Positions 41,002 through 49,919 are shown, counted from the first letter of the stretch. The stretch: 64,000 nt of DNA from Eubacterium sp. (GCA_017539165.1 JAFYHN010000005.1:1-64000), one strand, 5' to 3'. Notes: generated by a model not told the origin, from the letters alone. Made by a program: numbers and translations.

Positions 41002-42414
41002 ATGAAACTGCCAATTTGTGGATTCTTGGAAAAATATGATTCTGATAAGGATATTGTCAGACTTCATATGCCCGGACATAAGGGTAAGTTTGCAGATTGT
41101 GATAATGATATAACAGAAGTACATGGTGCTGACAGCTTATATGAAGCTGATGATATTATCCTGGAGAGTGAGAAGCTTACATCAGACCTTTTTGGAACAA
41201 GACGTACATTTTATAGTACAGAAGGTTCATCACAGGTTATCAAGGCTATGTGTTATCTTGCTATAAGATATGCATGTAAGAAGACAGGGAATTATTCGAG
41301 AAATGATTATGCTATAGTTGCATCCAGAAATGCTCATAAGTCATTTATAAATGCTTCTATGCTTATGGAATTCGATATAGCATGGCTTCCATCAGAGGAT
41401 GAGGAATTCAGTATCTGCAAATGTAATGTGACTCCGGAGGGACTCCGCAGATTTTTGACAGACTTTAAGAAGAAAAGTGATAAGACACTTGCAGCTGTAT
41501 TCGTTGCAAGCCCTGATTATCTTGGAAATATGCTTGATGTCAAGGGACTGGCAGAAGTTGCGCATGAGTTTAATACATTGCTTTTATGTGATAATGCTCA
41601 TGGTTCATACCTTAAGTTTGTTGGTGGTGATCTACATCCTATAACACTTGGTGCTGATATGACTACAGATTCTGCACATAAGACACTTCCGGTTCTTACA
41701 GGCGGTGCTTATCTGCATGTATCACCTAATGCACCTCAGGATCTTGAAGCTGAAGCAAGACAGGCACTTCTTCTGTTTGGTTCTACAAGTCCTTCATATA
41801 AGATACTAAGATCTCTAGACTTAGCTCTTGAGAGAATCGAGCCAAAGAAATATGAAGAGTGTGCTCAGCATATAGCAGAGCTTAAAGACAGTCTCAGAGA
41901 GATGGGACTTAAGATATATGGTTCAGAACCTCTTAAGCTTACACTTGATCTCAGAGAATCAGGAATAGACGGAAAGAATCTTGCTAAGGAACTTAGAGCA
42001 AGAAAGATATACTGCGAATATGGGGAGCCTGAATTTGTTGTAACAATGTGGTCTCCATTCAATGAGTATCCGACAGAATTTGACAGATTCAGAGATGCTG
42101 TATCAGAAGTGATAAATAATGAAAATGTCAGCTCAGATTCATTTGTAGCTGAAAAGAATATAAAGAATGAGTTTAGAAAAAAGAAGTTTACTCTTCCAGA
42201 GGTTGTATTCCAGCCTTATGAGACACTTCTTATGCTCAAGAAGTTAGTAAAGGTAGATGAGTCTATCGTTGGAGAGATAGCTGCGGACACACTTACAGGT
42301 TGTCCACCTGCTATATCACCTGTTATCGCAGGAGAGAAGATAGACAAAGATATTCTGGATATCCTTAAGTTCTATGGTGTCGAGGAGATAGGTATCATAT
42401 CATTAGGTGAATGA
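41002..42414 (+). CDS. Orn/Lys/Arg decarboxylase-family PLP enzyme (SpeA/YaaO type)
   Basis: A 470-residue fold-type I PLP enzyme. The N terminus carries VRLHMPGHKGKFADCDNDIT, the group signature; FYSTEGSSQVIKAMCYLAI and LLCDNAHGSYLKFVGGDLHP follow; the Schiff-base Lys is in DSAHKTLPVLTGGAYLHV (about 228). The smaller C-terminal domain ends with TGCPPAISPVIAGEKID, a motif of the class. Decarboxylation of arginine, lysine or ornithine to a polyamine precursor is the known activity of relatives; the exact substrate is not determined. Codon use is of the highly expressed type. The next gene, also PLP-dependent, has its own promoter. Confidence 0.88.
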   Translation: MKLPICGFLEKYDSDKDIVRLHMPGHKGKFADCDNDITEVHGADSLYEADDIILESEKLTSDLFGTRRTFYSTEGSSQVIKAMCYLAIRYACKKTGNYSRNDYAIVASRNAHKSFINASMLMEFDIAWLPSEDEEFSICKCNVTPEGLRRFLTDFKKKSDKTLAAVFVASPDYLGNMLDVKGLAEVAHEFNTLLLCDNAHGSYLKFVGGDLHPITLGADMTTDSAHKTLPVLTGGAYLHVSPNAPQDLEAEARQALLLFGSTSPSYKILRSLDLALERIEPKKYEECAQHIAELKDSLREMGLKIYGSEPLKLTLDLRESGIDGKNLAKELRARKIYCEYGEPEFVVTMWSPFNEYPTEFDRFRDAVSEVINNENVSSDSFVAEKNIKNEFRKKKFTLPEVVFQPYETLLMLKKLVKVDESIVGEIAADTLTGCPPAISPVIAGEKIDKDILDILKFYGVEEIGIISLGE

Positions 42415-42441
42415 TTTTATTCATTATAATTCCTTGATATC

Positions 42442-42470
42442 TTGACATGGCTTTTTATGGATGCTATCAT
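42442..42470 (+). promoter_or_regulatory. Strong promoter of the class III aminotransferase gene
   Basis: TTGACA (42442-42447), exactly 17 bp, TATCAT (42465-42470) with an extended TGC. The nearest start codon is 55 bp downstream. Confidence 0.85.
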
Positions 42471-42524
42471 GATGTAGTTTTGGTATATTATCACATTTAC
42501 TACAAATAGATAAGAGGTAAAGAA

Positions 42525-43769
42525 ATGGCTAATATTTTTGAGGAACACGAGTCAGAGGTTCGTTCTTATTGTAGGAAATATCCGGTTGTTTTTTCTAAAG
42601 CTAAGAATGCCGAGATGTTTGACGAAGACGGTGGAAGATATATAGACTTCCTTTCTGTTGCCGGTTCTATGAATTACGGACATAACAATCCGGTTATTAA
42701 GAAAGCTATATTGGATTATCTTGCTGAAGATAACATTATCAATTCGCTTGATATGTATACAGAGGCAAAGAGGAATTTTATAGATACTATATATAATAAG
42801 ATTCTCGTGCCTAGAGATCTTGATTACAAGATCATGTGCTGTGGTTCAACAGGAACTAACGCAGTAGAGGCAGCTCTTAAGCTTGCAAGAAAGTGTACTA
42901 AGAGAAGAAATGTTATCGCTTTCGGTGGTGCATTTCATGGTATGACTCTTGGAAGCCTTGCAGTTACAACGGATAGAATCAGTAGAGAGGGTGCCGGAGT
43001 ATCACTTGATGATGTTACATTTGCTCCATACGATGGAACAGATGGTGTTGAAGCTCTCAACTACCTCAAATGGATAATAGATGATGATCACTCAGGTGTT
43101 GATAAGCCTGCAGCAATCATCCTTGAGACAATACAGGCAGAAGGTGGAATCAACATAGCAAGTATTGAATGGCTTAGAGGAATCCGCAAGTATTGTTCAG
43201 AAAATGGAATCATTCTTATTGTTGATGATATACAGGTTGGAATCGGAAGAAGCGGTTCATTCTTCTCGTTTGAGAGAGCTGGAATCGTTCCCGACATGGT
43301 TGTTCTTTCTAAGTCTATAAGTGGATTTGGAATGCCTATGTCTATTCTTCTTTTGAAACCTGAATTTGATCTGTTCCGTCCTGCAGAGCATAACGGAACA
43401 TTTAGAGGAAATAACCTTGCATTCGTAGGTGGTGCAGCAGCACTTAACTATTTTGAAGAGAACAGACTTGATGATATTGCTAAGAAAAATGGTGAGATCA
43501 TTGAAGAAGCTCTGAAGGATATTTGCTCAAAGTACAGTTTCATAGACTACAGAGGAATTGGAATGATATGGGGAATAGATTTCTCTCGTGTTGATACTAA
43601 ACTTGCTATCAAATGTGTACATGAAGCATTTGACAGACACCTGATTCTTGAAGTTGCAGGTCGTAAGGATGCGGTACTTAAGATTATGCCACCGCTTACT
43701 ATCGATGAAAAGACTTTGAGAGAGGGATTGGCTATCGTTAAAGAAGTTGTCGATTCTGTAATGGCTTAA
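42525..43769 (+). CDS. Class III aminotransferase, EctB/diaminobutyrate transaminase-like
   Basis: A 414-residue aminotransferase. It starts IFEEHESEVRSYCRKYPVVF, an N terminus characteristic of diaminobutyrate-2-oxoglutarate transaminases. It then shows MCCGSTGTNAVEAALKLARK, GAFHGMTLGSLAVT, LIVDDIQVGIGRSGSFFSFE and the Schiff-base Lys in VVLSKSISGFGMP (about 263). EHNGTFRGNNLAFVGGAAAL completes the site. The family transfers an omega-amino group between glutamate and aspartate semialdehyde or similar. No ectoine A or C genes are nearby, so ectoine synthesis is not supported. GAGGT precedes the ATG. Confidence 0.87.
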   Translation: MANIFEEHESEVRSYCRKYPVVFSKAKNAEMFDEDGGRYIDFLSVAGSMNYGHNNPVIKKAILDYLAEDNIINSLDMYTEAKRNFIDTIYNKILVPRDLDYKIMCCGSTGTNAVEAALKLARKCTKRRNVIAFGGAFHGMTLGSLAVTTDRISREGAGVSLDDVTFAPYDGTDGVEALNYLKWIIDDDHSGVDKPAAIILETIQAEGGINIASIEWLRGIRKYCSENGIILIVDDIQVGIGRSGSFFSFERAGIVPDMVVLSKSISGFGMPMSILLLKPEFDLFRPAEHNGTFRGNNLAFVGGAAALNYFEENRLDDIAKKNGEIIEEALKDICSKYSFIDYRGIGMIWGIDFSRVDTKLAIKCVHEAFDRHLILEVAGRKDAVLKIMPPLTIDEKTLREGLAIVKEVVDSVMA

Positions 43770-43780
43770 GTATATAAACA

Positions 43781-43813
43781 ATCCGGAGGATTATCCCTCC
43801 GGATGTTTTTTTG
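43781..43813 (+). terminator. Intrinsic terminator of the aminotransferase gene
   Basis: ATCCGGAGG (43781-43789) pairs with CCTCCGGAT (43796-43804), followed by GTTTTTTT. Confidence 0.93.
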
Positions 43814-43902
43814 GTTGTTTTTTAATATATTATGTATTATCATAAAATAGTTTCGTTGCGCATTGGTTGTTCGCGCAAAAAAATGGTGAAAGGAATTTAG
43901 GT

Positions 43903-45231
43903 ATGCGATTTTATTTGGCCCTTTACCTGGCCAAGATTGTATCTGTTTTACTTCATATATTTGCTAAAGAAAGAGGTACAGTTCTTCCGGGAAAGATTGC
44001 ACTTAGAATAGATCCAATGTTCTTGGCGCATGTGAAAGGTATCAACCCCGAAAAGGTGGTTTTAGTAACAGGTACAAATGGAAAAAGTACAACTACTAAT
44101 CTTATCAATCATCTTCTTACACATTCAGGAATGCATGTTACTTCCAATCTTAAGGGAGCTAATATGCTTAAAGGAGTTACGACTACAATAATCAAGGATA
44201 TGTCATTATCGGGAAGCCTTAGTACTGACGCCATTGTACTTGAAACTGATGAGAGATATATAAGTCTTATCAGACAGCAGCTTCCTGCAAAGTATGTTTG
44301 TGTTACAAACATCCAGAAGGATCAGGCTCAGAGAAATGGTGAACCTTCTTATATATTAGGTAAGCTGAAGCCGGTTGTTGATTCTGATGTAACTTTATTC
44401 CTGAATAAGAATGAACCGAATTCATATTCGCTTCGTGAATTAGCTGGCAGAACTATCAGTTACGGAGTAAATGAGAACAGTCATTCATATAACAAGGATG
44501 ATGATTTCTTTGCTGTATCACAGCCATGTCCTTGTTGTCACAACCCACTCACATTCAAAACTTACAATATTGAGAATATAGGACCTTTTTCTTGTCCTGT
44601 CTGCGGATTCGGAGGTGAGAAGGAGACTGATTATCTCGTGGAAAGCGTTGATTTTGAAGGCAAGAAGTTCACTGTAAATGGAAAAGAATATGACCTCAAT
44701 TTTAATACGGCATATTTTCTGTATTGCTATGTTCTTGCAATAGGTGTTGCAACAGAACTGGGAATCTCACAGAAGAAGATTGCAGCAGCGCTTAAAGATT
44801 TCAAGAATATCCGTGGCAGACTTGAGACCAAGAAGATTGCCGGTAAGACACTTCATTATATCAAGATGAAACAGGAGAATTCTGAAACTACACAGTCATC
44901 ACTGAATCTTATAGCACGTGATAAGCGTAAAAAGATATTTATGATCGGATATGATGAGTATCTGGATTTCAGGCCGCCGCTTGTTATCTCGTTCTATCCA
45001 TTTGATTATGATACAAGAGGAATTCTTCAATCAGGAGTGAAAAAGTGGATATGTATGTCTAAAGCTATGGGACGTGCTGTTGCACTGAGATTCCTGTATG
45101 ATGGATTCGATGAGAAAGATATGATAGTTCTTCCGGACAGCCGTGAGGAAACTATCGAAAAAACTCTCTCTAAGGTTCCGGGAGATGATCCTGTATACCT
45201 TGTTGAAGAAATACCTTATTGGAAGAAATGA
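43903..45231 (+). CDS. murT: MurT-type Mur ligase subunit of lipid II amidation
   Basis: About 442 residues from ATG 43903 (GAAAGGA 8 bp upstream). The P-loop is VLVTGTNGKSTTTNLINHLL (about 56-63), followed by VLETDERYI and VTNIQKDQ. A MurT-specific zinc ribbon, CPCCHNPLTFKTYN with SCPVCGFGGEKE (about 208-240), interrupts the ligase fold. The C-terminal DUF1727 domain follows (NSETTQSSLNLIARDKRKKI, FMIGYDEYLDFRPPL). With GatD, MurT amidates the alpha-carboxyl of D-Glu in lipid II. The start of the partner gene overlaps the stop by 4 bp. Confidence 0.93.
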   Translation: MRFYLALYLAKIVSVLLHIFAKERGTVLPGKIALRIDPMFLAHVKGINPEKVVLVTGTNGKSTTTNLINHLLTHSGMHVTSNLKGANMLKGVTTTIIKDMSLSGSLSTDAIVLETDERYISLIRQQLPAKYVCVTNIQKDQAQRNGEPSYILGKLKPVVDSDVTLFLNKNEPNSYSLRELAGRTISYGVNENSHSYNKDDDFFAVSQPCPCCHNPLTFKTYNIENIGPFSCPVCGFGGEKETDYLVESVDFEGKKFTVNGKEYDLNFNTAYFLYCYVLAIGVATELGISQKKIAAALKDFKNIRGRLETKKIAGKTLHYIKMKQENSETTQSSLNLIARDKRKKIFMIGYDEYLDFRPPLVISFYPFDYDTRGILQSGVKKWICMSKAMGRAVALRFLYDGFDEKDMIVLPDSREETIEKTLSKVPGDDPVYLVEEIPYWKK

Positions 45232-46079
45232 GGATAATAGAATTGGGTAATTTTACACTGTTTAACAAGATACGTTCTGGAAGTAATCGGAGTGATACAG
45301 AGATAAGTAATCATGAGGCTCTCGGTATTTCTTCTGAAGAAAGAGGAATACATATACTTTGGATGTATCCTGATGTTCTAAGTATGCATGGTGGACGAGG
45401 AGATGCTATGGCGTTACTGCATTTCAGTAATCTCATGAAGCTTCCTTGTACGATAAGACGTATCAATAAATTAACTGATGAGATTCCATTTGACTGGGCG
45501 GATATGATTCTTTTCCCAAGCGGGGATCTTAGTATTATGGAAGATCTCTGTAAGGCGCTTATGCCTAAGAGGGAAGAATTTAAAAAGTTTGCCAAGAACG
45601 GTAAAGTTATACTTGCTATTGGAAGTACCGGTGCATTGCTGGCAGAAAAAGTATCATATCTTGAAGGTGGAAGCTTTAAGGGACTGGGGCTTCTTGGTAT
45701 GATCATGAAACAGCGAAAGAATGTATTCGGAGATGATCTGTGGATCAGTACGCCGGAAGGTAAGGACATTCTTGGTACGCAGATTCAGTTGGCGGATGTT
45801 CGTCTCCGAGATGAACAGGAAGCATTTGGCAAAGTAGTGTACGGACGAGGTAATAATGGTAAAGGAGCAGAAGGCGCGAGAAAGAACAACGTTATCTTTA
45901 CGCACCTGCTAGGACCTGTTCTTACCAAGAATCCTATATTTACACAGGAGATTCTCAAGATTTCTGCGGAAAAAGCCGGACTGAATCCTGACGATTACAG
46001 TATTAATGAGAAAAATATCGAGCTTGAACTTGCGGCTCTGGAAGACTGCAAAGAGTTCGTCCAAACAAAGATGAAATAA
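45228..46079 (+). CDS. GatD-like subunit lacking the canonical glutaminase Cys and His
   Basis: About 283 residues from ATG 45228, overlapping the murT stop (ATGA). It has the CobB/CobQ-like amidotransferase fold of GatD: LWMYPDVLSMHGGRGDAMAL, DMILFPSGDLSIMEDLC, YGRGNNGKGAEGARKNN. Where GatD has the nucleophile elbow (I-C-G-G-x-Q type) this protein reads VILAIGSTGALLAEK, with Gly in place of Cys. Where GatD has LHGP it reads FTHLLGPVLTKNP, so the usual His is Leu. An N-terminal extension of about 30 residues is also unusual. It is probably still MurT's partner, but glutamine hydrolysis by this chain is doubtful; free ammonia or another role is possible. Confidence 0.8.
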   Translation: MRIIELGNFTLFNKIRSGSNRSDTEISNHEALGISSEERGIHILWMYPDVLSMHGGRGDAMALLHFSNLMKLPCTIRRINKLTDEIPFDWADMILFPSGDLSIMEDLCKALMPKREEFKKFAKNGKVILAIGSTGALLAEKVSYLEGGSFKGLGLLGMIMKQRKNVFGDDLWISTPEGKDILGTQIQLADVRLRDEQEAFGKVVYGRGNNGKGAEGARKNNVIFTHLLGPVLTKNPIFTQEILKISAEKAGLNPDDYSINEKNIELELAALEDCKEFVQTKMK

Positions 46080-46080
46080 T

Positions 46081-46122
46081 AAAAATATGACAGTTGAAAT
46101 CAGATTTCAGTTGTCATATTTT
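46081..46122. repeat. 42-bp palindromic terminator-like repeat, copy 1
   Basis: A near-perfect palindrome whose arms read AAAATATGACA and TGTCATATTTT, with an inner TGAAATC/GATTTCA, ending in a T tract. It terminates the murT operon. The same 42 bp with one change recurs at 48807-48848. Confidence 0.88.
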
Positions 46123-46157
46123 TTGAATAGTATGTTTTTATGAAATGAGGAATAATT

Positions 46158-46757
46158 ATGAGTAAACAATCCTGGAAAGCCGGTAATATGCTTTATCCTG
46201 TTCCGGCAGTTATGGTAAGCTGTCAGAAACCTGGTGAAAAAGCAAATATCATCACACTCGCATGGGCAGGCACTATATGTTCAGATCCTGCAATGCTTTC
46301 AGTATCTATCAGACCTGAGAGGTATTCATACGATATTATAAAGGAAACAGGTGAATTTGTTGTAAATCTGGTGACAACTGACCTCACAAAAGCATGTGAC
46401 TGGTGTGGTGTCAGATCAGGTCGTGATCATGATAAGTACAAAGAATTAAAGCTTACACAGTTTACATCTGAATTTATGGATACTCCTGCCATTGAAGAGA
46501 GTCCGGTGAATATCTACTGTAAACTTAAGAAGATAGAAAAACTAGGTTCACATGATATGTTTATAGCTGAAGTGGTTGGCGTGACAGTGAGTGAAGAATA
46601 TATGGATGCCAAGGGACGTTTTGATCTTAGGGCAACAAATCTTATGGCTTATTCACACGGAGAATACTTTGCACTTGGCAAAAAGCTTGGCAAGTTTGGT
46701 TATTCTGTAAAGAAGAATAAGAAATCCTCAAAACATTCCAAACGGAGGAAGAGCTGA
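46158..46757 (+). CDS. Flavin reductase-family protein
   Basis: A 199-residue flavin-binding protein. PVPAVMVSCQKPGEKANIIT and AWAGTICSDPAMLSVSIRPE form the FMN pocket; FVVNLVTTDLTKACDWCGV and SHDMFIAEVVGVTVSEEYMD complete the fold. The short C-terminal tail is very basic (VKKNKKSSKHSKRRKS), which is unusual for this family and could promote nucleic-acid or membrane contact. Members reduce free flavins or act as small oxidoreductases. The stop shares its last base with the next ATG, so this gene and the phosphatase are coupled. Confidence 0.87.
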   Translation: MSKQSWKAGNMLYPVPAVMVSCQKPGEKANIITLAWAGTICSDPAMLSVSIRPERYSYDIIKETGEFVVNLVTTDLTKACDWCGVRSGRDHDKYKELKLTQFTSEFMDTPAIEESPVNIYCKLKKIEKLGSHDMFIAEVVGVTVSEEYMDAKGRFDLRATNLMAYSHGEYFALGKKLGKFGYSVKKNKKSSKHSKRRKS

Positions 46758-47308
46758 TGTTATATATCATTAGACACGGTAAAACCGATTGGAATGTAAA
46801 ACATAAACTGCAGGGTAAAACGGATGTTCCTCTAAATGATGAGGGCAGGGCTATGGCAGAAAAAGCCAGAGAAGAATATAAAGACGTACATTTTGATATA
46901 GTGTTCTGCTCACCACTGGTACGTGCCAGAGAAACTGCTGAAATACTGCTCAGAGACAGAGATATCCCGATTATAATAGATGACAGACTCAGGGAAATGT
47001 GTTTCGGCAAATATGAAGGAGTAGAATATAGTTTCGACGTTCCTGGATGTCCGGTAAATGTCATATTTCAGGAACCTGAGAATTATAAAACTCCTCTGGA
47101 AGGAGCTGAGAGCTTTGAGGACCTATTTGAGAGAACGGGAGAATTCCTTAAGGAAAAAGTTGAACCGGAACTTGAAAAAGGTAAGGATGTTCTTATAGTT
47201 GGACATGGTGCTATGAATTCCAGCATCGTATCACAGATTAGGAATTACCCTCGAAAAGACTTCTGGAGTGGAGGGATAGAAAACTGTAAACTGATGAGAC
47301 TCAAATGA
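46757..47308 (+). CDS. Histidine phosphatase (phosphoglycerate mutase-like)
   Basis: A 183-residue branch-1 histidine phosphatase. The catalytic His is in YIIRHGKTDWNVKHKLQG; VFCSPLVRARETAEILL, LREMCFGKYEGVEY and LIVGHGAMNSSIV supply the remaining site residues. Relatives dephosphorylate small phosphorylated metabolites, for example alpha-ribazole phosphate, phosphoglycerate or sugar phosphates; the substrate is unresolved. Its start overlaps the flavin reductase stop and GGAGGAAG lies just upstream. Confidence 0.9.
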   Translation: MLYIIRHGKTDWNVKHKLQGKTDVPLNDEGRAMAEKAREEYKDVHFDIVFCSPLVRARETAEILLRDRDIPIIIDDRLREMCFGKYEGVEYSFDVPGCPVNVIFQEPENYKTPLEGAESFEDLFERTGEFLKEKVEPELEKGKDVLIVGHGAMNSSIVSQIRNYPRKDFWSGGIENCKLMRLK

Positions 47309-47342
47309 TGGCAGTAAAGATGATCGCGAGAAGGAGGACAAC

Positions 47343-48764
47343 ATGGTAAGAAAAAGAATTAGAAAAAGTGTAGCGATTATTTCTGTAGTGACGCTTGTTG
47401 TAACTACGATCATGACTGGATGCGGAAAAAAACGTAAAGAGTTTAAAGAATATGGTAACTCTTCCACAAGTGACGCCGTGTCTGTTCATACTCTGACGGA
47501 CTCTGATATTAAAACTACTTCTGGAGGAACACTTATTGATAGACTTGGTGGGGAGCCACTTCAGTATTCAGGAGAGATTACTGTTAACGGAATTCCAGTG
47601 AGTATAAATGTGACTTCAAAGATAATGGAGACTGATACGCTCCCTATATACAAGGTTACCGAGATTACTGAAGAAGATGTTCGCGAAGAAGAAATAGTGA
47701 AGAAAATCTTTGGAAATGATTTTCGTGCTCTTGATTCCGAGAATGACGTTCTCAAATCAGAAAATGGTGATTCTGAAGAAATGATGTACCTCGCTATGTT
47801 TGCGATGGGAGAAGACGGAGACCCAGAAGATCCTAATTTTGAGACAAAAACTTGGGTTGATTCAGAAGACTATTTTCTTCATATTTATGAAGGAGATATA
47901 GGGGGAGCTGCTTATCAGTTGCTGATTTCGTACAATAGACAATATCATGAGAAGTCATTTGCCCTTTATCCGAAAAACTGGGGAGATGTATGTGGGAATC
48001 CGACCCTTGATAAAATCTGTACTACATCATCTGATGGGAAGGTATGGGTAGGTAGCATGCCTGTTGATGCACCGGATATTCCGAATGAATGTGAGTTATC
48101 AGATGAGGATATGATAGATAAAGTATTTGACTTTGTTCAAGAAAATGTATTTGTAGATCTTCCAAAGTCGGATATTGGATTTTTTAGTTCTTCTTGGTAT
48201 TATTATGAAGACGAGTCTGAAATCCAGAAAGATGCCAAATCTGAAATGGTATTTGTAAATGATGAAGTGCTGAAAGATGCCAATTTATCAGGTTCGATTA
48301 GAAACGGTTATGAGTTAGAATACAATAATACTATTTCTAACCAACAGATCATTTATAGTACCGACGATATAGATTTCAGTTCTGGCATGATGCACCAGAT
48401 TGGCGACTCTGGAATCTTCATGGTGAATGATTTAGGAGTGATTGGCATCAGTCTCTCTGCTCAATACAAGTTTGATGAAATGCTAGAAACTGATGTATCC
48501 ATTCTGAAGTATGAAGATGCCATGAAGGCATTTTGCAAAGCTATGGAAGAGAATTCGGAGTTATCAAAGGCTATTAAAGATGAAAAAAAATATGAATTTA
48601 AAAATATGAAACTTATGTATTATCCTATTCCGGATGGAAATGGAACTATGAAGATGACACCTGTCTGGGTTGGAGATTTGGAGCGAGGAGAAGACTTAGT
48701 AGCTCAGGGAATAGTTAGTGCAGTAGACGGATCATATATCAACACTATATTTATACAATATTAA
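47343..48764 (+). CDS. Putative lipoprotein of unknown function
   Basis: A 473-residue protein with a lipoprotein signal: basic start MVRKRIRKS, hydrophobic core VAIISVVTLVVTTIMT and a lipobox-like MTGC, placing the lipidated Cys near residue 27. A Ser/Thr-rich linker follows. The mature part is acidic and shows no domain I recognise; it contains many aromatic and Asp/Glu residues and no internal Cys pairs of note. It would be anchored to the outer face of the membrane. AAGGAGG precedes the ATG, so it may be co-transcribed with the phosphatase (34-bp gap). Confidence 0.75.
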   Translation: MVRKRIRKSVAIISVVTLVVTTIMTGCGKKRKEFKEYGNSSTSDAVSVHTLTDSDIKTTSGGTLIDRLGGEPLQYSGEITVNGIPVSINVTSKIMETDTLPIYKVTEITEEDVREEEIVKKIFGNDFRALDSENDVLKSENGDSEEMMYLAMFAMGEDGDPEDPNFETKTWVDSEDYFLHIYEGDIGGAAYQLLISYNRQYHEKSFALYPKNWGDVCGNPTLDKICTTSSDGKVWVGSMPVDAPDIPNECELSDEDMIDKVFDFVQENVFVDLPKSDIGFFSSSWYYYEDESEIQKDAKSEMVFVNDEVLKDANLSGSIRNGYELEYNNTISNQQIIYSTDDIDFSSGMMHQIGDSGIFMVNDLGVIGISLSAQYKFDEMLETDVSILKYEDAMKAFCKAMEENSELSKAIKDEKKYEFKNMKLMYYPIPDGNGTMKMTPVWVGDLERGEDLVAQGIVSAVDGSYINTIFIQY

Positions 48765-48806
48765 AAAGATAAGCAAGGATAAAAATATAAAGAGGATTAT
48801 TTTTGT

Positions 48807-48848
48807 AAAAATATGACAGATGAAATCAGATTTCAGTTGTCATATTTT
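48807..48848. repeat. 42-bp palindromic repeat, copy 2
   Basis: Identical to 46081-46122 except A48820 for T46094. Here the palindrome ends in TTTTGG and is followed 15 bp later by a start codon, so it sits in a leader position, unlike copy 1, which follows an operon. Confidence 0.88.
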
Positions 48849-48867
48849 GGAGAGAAGAGAGGTATGT

Positions 48868-49851
48868 ATGAAAGCAGTTTATCTTGAGGAGGGTGCGGTC
48901 AACAGAGGAGATATTTCTCTTGACCCGATCACTTCGATAATGGAAACGGTTGTTTACGACAATACGACGGAAGAAGATAAGTATGAGCATATTGGTGATG
49001 CGGAAGTGGTTTTCTCCAACAAGGTTGTATTCGATGAGGAGACATTCCAGCGTCTGCCGAATCTTAAGTATATCGGCGTATGCGCTACGGGATATAACGT
49101 AATAGATCTTGAGGCTGCAAAGCGTCACGGTGTTGCGGTGACAAATGTCCCTGCCTACAGTACTGAGTCGGTGGCTCAACTAGCTTGGGGATTTATACTT
49201 GAATGCGCCGGGAAGATTAGTTTACATAACGCAAGCGTTCATAACGGTGACTGGGTTAAGTCTGAAACATTCTGTTACTGGCTGAGCCCAATAACAGAAC
49301 TTGCCGGTAAGACTATTGGTATCGTTGGTTTTGGAAATATCGGAAGCAGGATGGCAGAGATTGCGCTTGCATTCAGAATGAACGTCCTTGTGTATACAGC
49401 TCATCCTGACAAGTATGTTAAGACGGCTGAAGAATTGAATAAGCGTTCGGATGCAGCTCTCAGCTTTGTTTCTCTCGATGAGATCTGGGAGAAGTCAGAT
49501 GTCATATCACTTCACTGTCCGATGACTAAAGAGACTGAGAAGATTATATGCAGTGATAACATTTCCAGGATGAAGGATGGTGTTATCATAGTAAATGTAT
49601 CACGCGGCGGTCTTGTAGACGAACAGGATCTGGCAGATGCTCTTAAGAGAGGAAAGGTTGCTGGAGCAGCTGTAGATGTTGTTTCTGTAGAGCCGATGAA
49701 AGAAGATAATCCGCTTCTTACGGCACCTAATATCTGTATAACTCCACATATGGCGTGGGCTAGTGTGGAAGCAAGGAACAGACTGATCGATGTGGTTGCT
49801 GGTAATCTGAAGAGTTATCTGGAAGGCGGAACACAGAATCGTCTTGTCTGA
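48868..49851 (+). CDS. D-2-hydroxyacid dehydrogenase
   Basis: About 327 residues from ATG 48868 (GAGAGG upstream; earlier in-frame codons fall in the palindrome). The catalytic domain has NLKYIGVCATGYNVIDLEAA; the NAD-binding fold has TIGIVGFGNIGSRMAEIAL; catalytic Arg is in VNVSRGGLVDEQDLADAL, Glu in VVSVEPMKEDNPLL, and His in ICITPHMAWASVEAR. It interconverts 2-keto acids and D-2-hydroxy acids with NAD(P)H; glycerate/hydroxypyruvate-type substrates are common for this subgroup. surE follows with its own ribosome site. Confidence 0.92.
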   Translation: MKAVYLEEGAVNRGDISLDPITSIMETVVYDNTTEEDKYEHIGDAEVVFSNKVVFDEETFQRLPNLKYIGVCATGYNVIDLEAAKRHGVAVTNVPAYSTESVAQLAWGFILECAGKISLHNASVHNGDWVKSETFCYWLSPITELAGKTIGIVGFGNIGSRMAEIALAFRMNVLVYTAHPDKYVKTAEELNKRSDAALSFVSLDEIWEKSDVISLHCPMTKETEKIICSDNISRMKDGVIIVNVSRGGLVDEQDLADALKRGKVAGAAVDVVSVEPMKEDNPLLTAPNICITPHMAWASVEARNRLIDVVAGNLKSYLEGGTQNRLV

Positions 49852-49919
49852 TCTGACTGGACTCCAAATCAGTTCTGCGTATCAGAAAGACAGTGGAAGA
49901 TTTTAAAGAAGAGGATAAA

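Noticed and set aside
42525-43769. Ectoine biosynthesis cluster
   Set aside because: The aminotransferase is EctB-like, but no ectA or ectC homologue is adjacent, so the pathway is not supported.
45311-45769. 152-residue minus-strand frame opposite the GatD-like gene, considered because the plus-strand protein is degenerate
   Set aside because: The plus-strand frame retains the overall GatD fold and murT coupling; the antisense frame has no ribosome site or family resemblance.
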